NCBI GenBank assembly: GCA_033763355.1 | Contig: JANRKT010000107.1 | Location: 1-12,291 of the forward strand | Source: JANRKT01 sp033763355 | GTDB taxonomy: Bacteria; Bacteroidota; Bacteroidia; Chitinophagales; Chitinophagaceae | Length of the DNA: 12,291 nucleotides | Direction of reading: 5' to 3' | Shown: one piece after another, positions 7,011-12,291 of the stretch | How the letters are laid out: each line of letters starts with the position of its first letter | Numbering within the stretch: position 1 is the first letter of the stretch | Program-made: the position numbers and the translations under genes | Notes under the pieces: model-generated | The model's input: the letters and a program-made list of their open reading frames with translations, nothing else | Database searches by the model: none | What the model was told of the DNA's origin: nothing

Positions 7011-7041
7011 ATTTGTGTTAATCCGTGTAATCTGTGGCAAA
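7011..7041 (-). repeat. Dispersed repeat, copy B (inverted relative to A)
   Basis: The unit begins ATTTGTGTTAATCCGTGTAA on the plus strand. Its reverse complement matches copy A at 29 of 31 positions, differing only in AA versus GG at the centre. With copy A it brackets the 6351-6970 gene as a 775-bp inverted-repeat-bounded segment. No target-site duplication is visible outside the copies. Confidence 0.75.
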
Positions 7042-7090
7042 GAGCGGATGTTAAACTCATAAGCCAGGCAGGAATAAATGTGGTTTAAGC

Positions 7091-7170
7091 GCCATGAATT
7101 ACACCAATTTCTCTGAGAAAAATTTGTGCTAATCCGTGTAACCCGACTGCCGTCAGGCAGGTCTGTGGCT
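7091..7170. repeat. Dispersed repeat, copy C, paired arms with a nested insertion
   Basis: Arm 1, GCCATGAATTACACCAATTT (7091-7110), faces arm 2, AATTTGTGCTAATCCGTGTAA (7121-7141) continuing at TCTGTGGC (7162-7169). The two arms are imperfect inverted copies of the same family as A and B around CTCTGAGAAA. Arm 2 is split by 20 nt at 7142-7161 that are absent from copy B. Confidence 0.65.
7142..7161. repeat. 20-nt GC-rich hairpin inserted in copy C
   Basis: CCCGACTGCCGTCAGGCAGG contains CTGCC/GGCAG around a GTCA loop. Comparison with copy B shows it interrupts the unit exactly between GTGTAA and TCTGTGG. No duplicated target bases are visible. Confidence 0.6.
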
Positions 7171-7275
7171 AACCCTGTTTTATAATTTTTTTATCCCCGC
7201 CTGTCATAGTCCCTCCCGGAAGTCGTACATTCGGAATCCCTTAAATTTACTTTCCGAACCTTTCAATTAAAAGTT

Positions 7276-8598
7276 ATGATTGCTTCCAGGAGAAAATTCA
7301 TTCAGCGGGCTGCCGTTGTTACTGCCGGTTATGGCCTCGCTTCAGGTATGCCATTGGATGTGCTGGCCTCTGCAAAAAAAAGAATTTCCCACAATGATAA
7401 AATACGTGTTGGCGCCATTGGTGTAAATGGCATGGGATGGAGCGACCTCAACGCCATGCTGAAGAACAATCCCGAAACGGTTTGCATTGCACTCTGTGAT
7501 GTGGATGAAAATGTTATCAGCAAAAGGTCAGCCGACCTTGAGAAAGGATTTAATCAGAAAGCGGAGACATATACAGATTACCGCAGGGTGCTCGATAATA
7601 AAGATGTGGATGTGGTTATTATCGGGGCGCCGGATCACTGGCATTGCCTGATGATGACAGAAGCCTGTGCTGCAGGTAAACATGTGTATGTTGAAAAACC
7701 CATCGGCAATTCCATTGCTGAATGCCGTGCCATGGTGGCTGCACAAAAAAAATACAACAAAGCGGTTCAGGTAGGCCAGTGGCAAAGGAGCAATGCACAT
7801 TTTCGTTCAGCGCTTGAATTTTTACAAAGCGGCAAACTCGGTAAAATAAGAATGGTAAAAACATGGGCTTACCAGGGATGGATGAAAAACGTTCCGGTAT
7901 TACCTGATAAACCTGTGCCCTCGGGTGTAAATTACGACATGTGGCTTGGCCCAGCCACTAAAAGGCCTTTCAATGAAAACCGTTTTCATTTTAATTTCCG
8001 CTGGTTTTGGGATTATGCAGGCGGGTTAATGACCGACTGGGGCGTACACCTTGTTGATTATGCATTACTCGGTATGAATGCCGTTAACCCCATCTCCATT
8101 ATGGCGACAGGAGGTAAGATGGCTTATCCGGATGATGCCGCTGAAACACCTGATACACTTGCTACCGTTTATGACTTTGGCGATTTTGTAATGCTGTGGG
8201 AACATGCGCAGGCCATTGACAACGGCAATTACGGTAAAAACCATGGCATTGCTTATATCGGCAATAACGGAACATTGGTGCTTGACCGCGGCGGATGGAA
8301 AGTAATTACAGAAGGAAAGAAAATGGAAGAAGTGCTGGAAGTAAAAAGATCGGATGATGGATTGGGAATGCATACCAAAAATTTTATTGAAGCTATAAAG
8401 TCAGGAAAGTACGACCAGTTAACCGCACCTATTGAAGCTGGTGCAACAGTTGGCGTAGTTTGCCAGATGGGCAATATTGCTTATAAAACCGGTAAAAAAA
8501 TTTATTGGGATAAAAGCAAGGGCCTGTTTACTGATGCGGACGCCAACAAACTTATTACTCCCGTTTATCATAACAATTATAAATTGCCAAAAATTTAA
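7276..8598 (+). CDS. Gfo/Idh/MocA-family oxidoreductase, Tat-exported
   Basis: A 440-aa NAD(P)-dependent sugar oxidoreductase. The N-terminus carries a twin-arginine signal (S4-R5-R6-K7-F8-I9), so the folded, cofactor-loaded enzyme is expected in the periplasm. The Rossmann fold starts at KIRVGAIGVNGMG (42-54). APDHWH (118-123) and EKPIG (140-144) are the family's conserved motifs. DYAGGLMTDWGVHLVDYALL (246-265) is the C-terminal domain's conserved substrate-side helix, with H258 as a plausible catalytic residue. The next gene, 3 bp downstream, is a DUF1080 protein. In Bacteroides thetaiotaomicron such pairs form and hydrolyse 3-keto-glycosides, so this enzyme may oxidise a sugar at C3. The actual substrate is not readable from the sequence. 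Confidence 0.93.
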   Translation: MIASRRKFIQRAAVVTAGYGLASGMPLDVLASAKKRISHNDKIRVGAIGVNGMGWSDLNAMLKNNPETVCIALCDVDENVISKRSADLEKGFNQKAETYTDYRRVLDNKDVDVVIIGAPDHWHCLMMTEACAAGKHVYVEKPIGNSIAECRAMVAAQKKYNKAVQVGQWQRSNAHFRSALEFLQSGKLGKIRMVKTWAYQGWMKNVPVLPDKPVPSGVNYDMWLGPATKRPFNENRFHFNFRWFWDYAGGLMTDWGVHLVDYALLGMNAVNPISIMATGGKMAYPDDAAETPDTLATVYDFGDFVMLWEHAQAIDNGNYGKNHGIAYIGNNGTLVLDRGGWKVITEGKKMEEVLEVKRSDDGLGMHTKNFIEAIKSGKYDQLTAPIEAGATVGVVCQMGNIAYKTGKKIYWDKSKGLFTDADANKLITPVYHNNYKLPKI

Positions 8599-8601
8599 AC
8601 C

Positions 8602-9342
8602 ATGAAGAAAGTTTTCCTGTCACTTATCATTTTATCACAGGTAATTATTTGTTTTGCGCAGCAGCGCACCGGCGACCCTAAACTTACTGAAGTATGGGAG
8701 CCCGTTGCCAAAATAGTTACTCCCGGTAAATCACCTGCAGATGCCCCCTCGGATGCAATAGTTTTATTTAATGGCAAAGATGCATCAGCATGGAAGGCAC
8801 AGGATGGCGGCGCTGTAAAATGGAAAGTTGAAGACGGCGCCATGACCGTAGTTGGCGGAACAGGAACCATTACTTCAAAACAAGGTTTTGGCGATTGCCA
8901 GTTGCATATTGAATGGCGTACGCCGGCCGAAGTAAAAGGAGAAGGACAGGGACGCGGCAACAGCGGGATATTTTTAATGGGAAAGTATGAACTGCAGGTA
9001 TTGGATAATTATAACAACAAAACTTACAGCAACGGACAGGCTGCAAGTATTTACAAACAACTCATTCCAATGGCCAATGCATGCCGCCCTCCCGGTGAAT
9101 GGCAGGTTTATGATATCATTTTTACTGCACCACGGTTTTATGATGACGGCGGATTAAAATCCCCTGCAAGAATAACAGTACTTCATAATGGTGTGCTGGT
9201 GCAAAACAATGCCACTATCTGGGGCGGAACAGAATACATCGGCATACCATCTTATAAAAAACACGGCGATAAAGAACCAATTATTTTACAAGACCATGGC
9301 AACCCTGTAAGCTTCAGAAATATTTGGGTGAGGGAGTTGTAG
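8602..9342 (+). CDS. DUF1080 protein, putative 3-keto-disaccharide hydrolase
   Basis: A 246-aa protein with a signal peptide (hydrophobic 4-18, likely cut near FAQ at 18-20). The DUF1080 (PF06439) concanavalin-like jelly-roll domain spans roughly 50-246. Its usual signatures are present: VLFNGKDASAW (54-64), W74K-V-E-D-G, RGNSGIFL (118-125), YELQVLDNY (129-137), GEWQVYDIIF (165-174) and the terminal ILQDHGNPVSFRNIWVREL. Members have been shown to cleave glycosides after oxidation at C3. It follows the Gfo/Idh/MocA gene by 3 bp, almost certainly as one transcript, giving an oxidise-then-cleave pair in the periplasm. No transporter or glycosidase lies alongside, so the cassette is minimal here. 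Confidence 0.92.
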   Translation: MKKVFLSLIILSQVIICFAQQRTGDPKLTEVWEPVAKIVTPGKSPADAPSDAIVLFNGKDASAWKAQDGGAVKWKVEDGAMTVVGGTGTITSKQGFGDCQLHIEWRTPAEVKGEGQGRGNSGIFLMGKYELQVLDNYNNKTYSNGQAASIYKQLIPMANACRPPGEWQVYDIIFTAPRFYDDGGLKSPARITVLHNGVLVQNNATIWGGTEYIGIPSYKKHGDKEPIILQDHGNPVSFRNIWVREL

Positions 9343-9348
9343 GTTGCA

Positions 9349-9363
9349 AGACCTCACAGGTCT
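9349..9363. repeat. AGACCT hairpin after the DUF1080 gene
   Basis: AGACCTCACAGGTCT is a 6-bp perfect inverted repeat with a CAC loop, 6 nt after the stop. AGACCT...AGGTCT hairpins recur in intergenic DNA of many Bacteroidota. No T tract follows directly. Confidence 0.5.
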
Positions 9364-9395
9364 GATGCAAAATAATTGAGAAAATATAGCATGTT

Positions 9396-9413
9396 AAAAA
9401 AGACCAGGTCTTT
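9396..9413 (-). terminator. Weak terminator-like palindrome between convergent genes
   Basis: AAAGACCAGGTCTTT (9399-9413) is an odd palindrome. On the minus strand it forms AAAGAC/GTCTTT with a 3-nt loop and runs into further Ts, so it may end transcripts of the 9471-9791 gene. It shares the AGACC/GGTCT core with the hairpin at 9349-9363. Confidence 0.4.
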
Positions 9414-9470
9414 GAGTAAACCTTTTTTATTACTGCTTTGGCTGTATCAGGCTCAATAAGAAAACTTCCA

Positions 9471-9791
9471 TCACTTAACACTCTTCCTGATATAATTTTC
9501 AAAATCATGCAGGAACAATTTGTTCTGAATGCATGATTCAAAAAGGGATTCCAGGTGGGAGGTAACCAGAAAGCCACCTGTTATTAACCCGCTAAGCCCC
9601 GGGTTGGCGCTGATCCAATCTTGTTGAAGGTTATGGTTTCTTAAGTAAGAGATAATAATATCATGCTTAAAATCAACAGGCTCCCCTGATGTCTTTTCAT
9701 TTATCTCAGCCAGTTCGCTCATTACTTTCGGAAAATCTTCGGGGTTGAACTTGTCTGCGTCTTTAATATTGTATTTTTTGTAAGTAAGCAT
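9471..9791 (-). CDS. Hypothetical protein, 106 aa
   Basis: The frame is open up to 9884, but its first 31 codons would start at a GTG inside the terminator of the upstream gene and encode an unrelated hydrophobic stretch. ATG 9791 is therefore the likely start. The protein begins MLTYKKYNIKDADKFNPEDF and looks soluble and helical (KVMSELAEINEK). It has a glycine-rich hydrophobic middle (GLSGLITGGFLV, roughly residues 64-75) and a charged C-terminus ending RKSVK. No family is recognised. It is convergent with the DUF1080 gene. Confidence 0.6.
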   Translation of the reverse strand: MLTYKKYNIKDADKFNPEDFPKVMSELAEINEKTSGEPVDFKHDIIISYLRNHNLQQDWISANPGLSGLITGGFLVTSHLESLFESCIQNKLFLHDFENYIRKSVK

Positions 9792-9873
9792 ATGGATAAT
9801 TTTTTGGTGCGTTATGATAGCTGTTAATAATAAACCCGGGATAAAGATTAACGCCTGCCGTGAAATGATGAAC

Positions 9874-9900
9874 AAAAAAACCACCAGATGCTGCTGGTGG
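9874..9900 (-). terminator. Intrinsic terminator after the fasciclin gene
   Basis: On the minus strand CCACCAG (from 9900) pairs with CTGGTGG (to 9881) around a 6-nt loop and is followed by seven Ts (9880-9874). It lies 45 nt beyond the fasciclin stop. Confidence 0.85.
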
Positions 9901-9944
9901 CCTGTAGGTTAAAGGGGGTTATTAGATAAAGGGGAAAATATCAC

Positions 9945-10355
9945 TTAATTGACCATGATAACAGCATCCAGGGAATGCACTACACCATTGGTGGCTTCAC
10001 TGTCGCGGCCCTGCACTGTTGCGCCGTTAATGGTAACATGCCCGTTATTAACTTTTACGTCAAGTTCTTTACCATTAACAGATTTTAGTTTCTGGCCGTC
10101 TTTAAGATCCTTGAAACTGGTTTTCCCTTCAACCACATGGCTGTTGAGAATTCCGGTAAGTTTTACTTTATTTTCCGGTTTCAGCAAATCAGCCAATTGG
10201 CCCTGGGCCAGTTTGCCAAATGCCATTTCAGAAGGGGCAAACACAGTAAAAGGTCCTGTTTTGCTCAATTCAATTTCAAGCCCTGCTGCCTTTACACTTT
10301 TTAACATAGTGGCGAGATTTTTGTCGGCCACAACAACATCCACAATATTTGACAT
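9945..10355 (-). CDS. Fasciclin-domain protein, apparently cytoplasmic
   Basis: A single FAS1 domain of 136 aa, numbered from ATG 10355: MSNIVDVVVADKNLATMLKS opens the fold. The H1 motif is GPFTVFAPSEMAF (34-46), the YH-like core is LTGILNSHVVEG (66-77), and the H2 motif is ATNGVVHSLDAVIMV (121-135). FAS1 domains usually mediate adhesion outside the cell, but this one has no signal peptide from this start. An in-frame ATG at 10391 would add MRIILSANKIKK, which does not make a signal peptide either. AAAGAAA precedes ATG 10355. The gene ends with a clear terminator. Function is unknown beyond the domain. Confidence 0.88.
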   Translation of the reverse strand: MSNIVDVVVADKNLATMLKSVKAAGLEIELSKTGPFTVFAPSEMAFGKLAQGQLADLLKPENKVKLTGILNSHVVEGKTSFKDLKDGQKLKSVNGKELDVKVNNGHVTINGATVQGRDSEATNGVVHSLDAVIMVN

Positions 10356-10401
10356 TTTCTTTATTTTATTTGCAGATAGAATTATCCGCATAGGGTGTAA
10401 T

Positions 10402-10525
10402 GTAACCTTATAATCCGGATATCATTTTTTTATTTTCATTAATTCATTTGATACAATGTAATTGCTATAAGTTTAACATACAGGATAATAATAAATCCAT
10501 GTTCTATTTGAATTAAGGTTACCTT
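10402..10525. promoter_or_regulatory. Inverted GTAACCTTA/TAAGGTTAC pair in divergent intergenic DNA
   Basis: GTAACCTTA (10402-10410) is inverted at 10514-10522 as TAAGGTTAC. The second site extends into an 11-bp odd palindrome, AAGGTTACCTT (10515-10525). The sites sit between the divergent fasciclin gene and the 65-aa gene. Shared regulation is a guess. The rest of this gap (10356-10639) holds no clear promoter; CCGG followed by eight Ts (10577-10588) looks like a weak hairpin only. Confidence 0.3.
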
Positions 10526-10639
10526 GTACCTGTTAATTTAAAAGGGCCCCGATCACTGAAAGTCTTTCTGTCAATTAAGCCGCCACGCCGGTTTTTTTTC
10601 ATCCCTTTTTCTGCTCTATCAATTTTAATAAAACTAACT

Positions 10640-10837
10640 ATGGATACAGATATTTCATCCATCGTAGTTAATAATGTTAATGCAATTCAGGAAGAAATGT
10701 TTCCTTCATCAGCGCACAATGGTAAACAGGAATTTCAGGAACCGGTATTTCCCTGTAAAAGGAGATTTGGCATAGTTGATATGTGGAATATCAGGGCGAA
10801 AAAAAGAAATCTCAGTATTTACAGAACCGGTACATAA
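10640..10837 (+). CDS. Small protein, 65 aa, with basic VDMWNI tail
   Basis: Starts at ATG 10640 after an AT-rich leader (ATAAAACTAACT). The N-terminal half is polar and variable-looking. The C-terminal third is basic and patterned, RRFGIVDMWNIRAKKRNLSIYR. Short proteins ending in a D-[LM]-W-N-I basic tail occur in Chitinophagaceae from memory, but I cannot name a family. No signal peptide or membrane segment is seen. It converges with the minus-strand gene ending at 10863, 25 bp away. Confidence 0.5.
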   Translation: MDTDISSIVVNNVNAIQEEMFPSSAHNGKQEFQEPVFPCKRRFGIVDMWNIRAKKRNLSIYRTGT

Positions 10838-10862
10838 CAGGCTCTGTCATGTTGCACTTTAG

Positions 10863-11186
10863 CTATAAGGCGTTGGATCTATGCCGGAACTCCTGTAAGA
10901 AATAATGTATTGTTGCAGAAAGGGCAGGGCTGATCTTTGCACTAATACCAGGTGAATGATATGATTCGAGAATTTCTTTGGCCTGTTCTTCAAGACGGTA
11001 TTTTAAAGTGTCGGAATATTTTGCAGCCTGTAACCTGAAAACATTTTCATCTCTTTTACGGTCTATCTGGCGGAATGATTCACAAAACTGATCAAATGTT
11101 GCTGTGTAAATTGAAGCAGCAATATTGTTGAATTCAGCAATTATCGTTTCCGGATTTTTTTCCATAATGCTTCCCGGATGATCCAT
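10863..11186 (-). CDS. Hypothetical protein, 107 aa
   Basis: Starts at ATG 11186; a second ATG at 11165 (MEKNPETI) is equally possible because no clear ribosome site separates them. The protein is charged and mostly helical: ETIIAEFNNIAASIYTATFD, then FRQIDRKRDENVFRLQAAKY, then LKYRLEEQAKEILES, ending in a hydrophobic segment with an FRHRSNAL tail. No signal peptide is seen and no family is recognised. Confidence 0.65.
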   Translation of the reverse strand: MDHPGSIMEKNPETIIAEFNNIAASIYTATFDQFCESFRQIDRKRDENVFRLQAAKYSDTLKYRLEEQAKEILESYHSPGISAKISPALSATIHYFLQEFRHRSNAL

Positions 11187-11220
11187 TAAATCCGTTAAGG
11201 GAATTAATTATTAACTGAAG

Positions 11221-11301
11221 TTACGTTTTAATCCGCAGGTACTGCAATATGCTGAATAGAATGTATCCTGCAATCAGGTAAGCTGCGGGAATATAATACA
11301 T
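11221..11301 (-). CDS. Possible 26-aa single-pass membrane peptide
   Basis: ATG 11301 to TAA 11221 encodes a peptide beginning MYYIPAAYLIAGY and ending QYLRIKT. Residues 5-22 are strongly hydrophobic and are followed by a basic tail, as in a small tail-out membrane protein. It sits between the truncated DUF3052-like gene and the 107-aa gene on the same strand. No clear Shine-Dalgarno or promoter is seen. It may be a relic or a chance frame. Confidence 0.35.
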   Translation of the reverse strand: MYYIPAAYLIAGYILFSILQYLRIKT

Positions 11302-11323
11302 AAAGCTTGCCGCTTTTTTTTGA

Positions 11324-11352
11324 AAGGACAGGTTTCCAAAAAACCTGTCCTT
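11324..11352 (-). other. Strong 12-bp hairpin directly after the DUF3052-like gene
   Basis: AAGGACAGGTTT (11324-11335) and AAACCTGTCCTT (11341-11352) form a perfect 12-bp stem with a 5-nt loop, one base after the stop codon. No T tract follows on either strand; eight As follow on the minus strand. It may be a non-canonical terminator or a 3'-end protecting structure. Confidence 0.7.
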
Positions 11353-11353
11353 A

Positions 11354-11584
11354 TCATAATACCACATCATCTTTAACAAGCGCCAGAACCTTGTTCAGTT
11401 CCTTTTCCATCTGCGCTTTGTTCATCACAAACCAGTGTACCTGGTGGTACGCTTTTCCTGAAGTAATGATTTTAACAGCAGGCGGCAGTCCGGTAAGGTT
11501 TTTTTTAAATTCAGCCGGGGCGTTTACTGCAAGCAGTGTAAAGCCCTTTTTTATCCTAAGTTTATCTGCAATTGATGTGGCCAT
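11354..11584 (-). CDS. DUF3052-like protein, apparently C-terminally truncated
   Basis: A 76-aa protein starting MATSIADKLRIKKGFTLLAV, which matches the N-terminal Rossmann-like start of DUF3052 proteins (ADKLGIKPG-type opening, then VNAP). The usual family member continues past KDDVVLW to a W-x-x-x-P-K segment and totals about 130-140 aa. Here the frame stops immediately after DDVVL, and a 12-bp hairpin begins one base later. No reading frame downstream restores the missing part. It could be a decayed gene or a shortened functional variant. The function of the family is unknown. CAACTTTG just upstream (7/8 -7 match) hints at a very short leader. Confidence 0.6.
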   Translation of the reverse strand: MATSIADKLRIKKGFTLLAVNAPAEFKKNLTGLPPAVKIITSGKAYHQVHWFVMNKAQMEKELNKVLALVKDDVVL

Positions 11585-11601
11585 GCGAACAAAGTTGCAG
11601 T

Positions 11602-11633
11602 AAAAATATAACAGCCCCGTTAAAGGCTGTTAT
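11602..11633 (-). terminator. Intrinsic terminator after the DUF4870 gene
   Basis: On the minus strand ATAACAGCC (from 11633) pairs with GGCTGTTAT (to 11608), a 9-bp stem, followed by ATTTTTA. It lies 22 nt beyond the DUF4870 stop and 17 nt before the next start. Confidence 0.85.
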
Positions 11634-11655
11634 CGAAAATTGCTTTCCTGAAAAA

Positions 11656-12018
11656 TTATTTTATAAGTCTTAATGTAAGCGGGTAACGGTATAATTTATT
11701 CTCGCTGGCTTTAATGGTGGCGACAATAATCAGTATCAGCACTATTATTCCTAAAACCCATAATAACAGTATGCCGATAATTGTAATAAAAAGGGCAATG
11801 CCAACAATCGTCATGGTGATTTGAAAGTTCAGTGATTCTTTGGCATGTTCTGCTACAAATTTCGATTCATCCTTTTTTATAAGATAAATGATCAGCGGGG
11901 GGATGATCCAAAAGAAAAGTGCCAGAATATGGCTCAATATGGCCATTGTTCTTTCATCGCTGGTTGGGGTGTATTCCGGGGTTTGGTCTGAACCCAGGAT
12001 AGAGCTTTGTTCTGCCAT
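11656..12018 (-). CDS. DUF4870 (Tic20-like) membrane protein
   Basis: A 120-aa inner-membrane protein. A polar N-terminus (to about 22) leads into the family's hallmark DERTMAILSHILALFFWIIP (21-40), then PLIIYLIKKDESKFVAEHAKESLNFQ. The charged FVAEHAKESLNFQ loop is the DUF4870 signature. Transmembrane segments lie at about 26-47, 66-82 and 84-102, and the C-terminus is basic (YRYPLTLRLIK). The role is unknown; Tic20-like relatives are channel-type proteins, but nothing here proves transport. It is transcribed alone with its own terminator. Confidence 0.9.
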   Translation of the reverse strand: MAEQSSILGSDQTPEYTPTSDERTMAILSHILALFFWIIPPLIIYLIKKDESKFVAEHAKESLNFQITMTIVGIALFITIIGILLLWVLGIIVLILIIVATIKASENKLYRYPLTLRLIK

Positions 12019-12103
12019 GGTAAAAAAGATTTGATTTGAAATTAAGGTAATTTTTCACCTCATCAAAAAAAGGAAATTAGCGGTAACAGGTAATTTTTTT
12101 TTT

Positions 12104-12162
12104 GCCACTAAGGCTCAAAGACACAAAGCGATACAAAGTATTCCCTGTGACCCCTTAGTGGC
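12104..12162. repeat. Dispersed inverted repeat, GCCACTAAGG type
   Basis: GCCACTAAGG (12104-12113) and CCTTAGTGGC (12153-12162) are perfect 10-bp inverted arms. Between them are CAAAG-rich words (CAAAGACACAAAG, then CAAAG again). This type of intergenic element recurs in many Bacteroidota genomes. The arms could fold as a long hairpin. Confidence 0.65.
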
Positions 12163-12242
12163 TTTGCGCTGTATCTTATATATTTTTCTAAACCGGGCAC
12201 TACCCGATTAGCAGGAAGTTAACAGGGGAAAACCGCCATTTT

Positions 12243-12282
12243 CATAACGCTGTTATGTTTTTACTATCTTTTATTAGCTTTG
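12243..12282 (+). promoter_or_regulatory. Rightward promoter with dyad, serving a gene beyond the window
   Basis: TAGCTTTG (12275-12282) is a perfect -7 element. Upstream, CATAAC-gct-GTTATG (12243-12257) is a 6-bp dyad overlapping the expected -33 zone, where only TTA stands in for TTG. The downstream gene is outside the window. Confidence 0.5.
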
Positions 12283-12291
12283 CAGCGCACA

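Larger units (their letters stand above)
6971..7275. other. Repeat-bearing intergenic region
   Basis: This 305-bp gap holds repeat copies B and C described separately. Outside them I see only a weak -7-like TAAATTTA just before the oxidoreductase gene (around 7243-7250) and no coding signal. Confidence 0.5.

Noticed and set aside
6267..7170. CRISPR array or insertion sequence
   Set aside because: The repeats are few, unequally spaced and in alternating orientation, with no spacer regularity; no transposase frame lies between them.
8595..8960. 121-codon minus-strand frame
   Set aside because: Antisense to the DUF1080 gene; proline/serine-rich shadow.
9949..10413. 154-codon plus-strand frame
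   Set aside because: Exactly antisense to the fasciclin gene and longer only by chance; no domain is seen in it.
10571..10588. Terminator at CCGCCACGCCGG followed by T8
   Set aside because: The stem is only about 3 bp and no plus-strand gene ends upstream of it.

Overview
The window looks like a chromosomal segment of a Bacteroidota bacterium, probably of the Chitinophagaceae or a near relative. The signs are a GyrB of the short (about 659 aa) Bacteroidota type, promoters matching the Bacteroidota pattern TTG-N20-TAnnTTTG (clearest upstream of gyrB), weak Shine-Dalgarno sequences, a FecA-like TonB-dependent receptor, a PchR-like AraC regulator, a secreted MORN protein, a Gfo/Idh/MocA plus DUF1080 sugar operon, and dispersed intergenic repeats of a type often seen in these genomes. 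Family assignments come from reading the sequence and from memory; no search was run.

Layout. Positions 1-1059 (minus) hold the N-terminal 353 codons of a TonB-dependent receptor cut by the left edge. Upstream of it, also on minus, is an AraC-family regulator (1199-2137). The 139-bp gap between them carries three TTACG-headed direct repeats at an exact 21-bp period, a likely AraC-type operator array. Divergent from the regulator is a secreted MORN-repeat protein (2240-2938), closed by a strong terminator. gyrB follows (start ATG 3156 to 5135) with a near-consensus promoter. Next come a 67-aa conserved-looking small protein with its own terminator and an unassigned lipoprotein (5557-6258).

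Positions 6259-7275 form a repeat-rich, AT-rich patch. Three copies of a roughly 31-bp dispersed repeat lie here. Two of them face each other around a secreted-protein gene broken by a one-base deletion in a T run, and a third contains a nested 20-bp GC-rich hairpin insertion. After the patch come a Tat-exported Gfo/Idh/MocA oxidoreductase (7276-8598) and, 3 bp later, a DUF1080 protein (8602-9342). Together they plausibly oxidise and cleave glycosides through 3-keto-sugar intermediates in the periplasm.

The right third (9343-12291) is mostly minus-strand small genes: a 106-aa unknown, a fasciclin-domain protein without a signal peptide, a 107-aa unknown, an apparently truncated DUF3052-like protein followed by a hairpin and a possible 26-aa membrane peptide, and a DUF4870 membrane protein. 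One 65-aa plus-strand gene lies among them. The last 50 bp look like a promoter firing rightward out of the window.

I see no CRISPR array, phage, complete insertion sequence, tRNA or rRNA, and no obvious new multi-gene system. The most distinctive signals are the 21-bp-periodic operator array, the repeat-flanked broken gene with the nested repeat insertion, and the cluster of truncated or tiny genes at 11221-11584.
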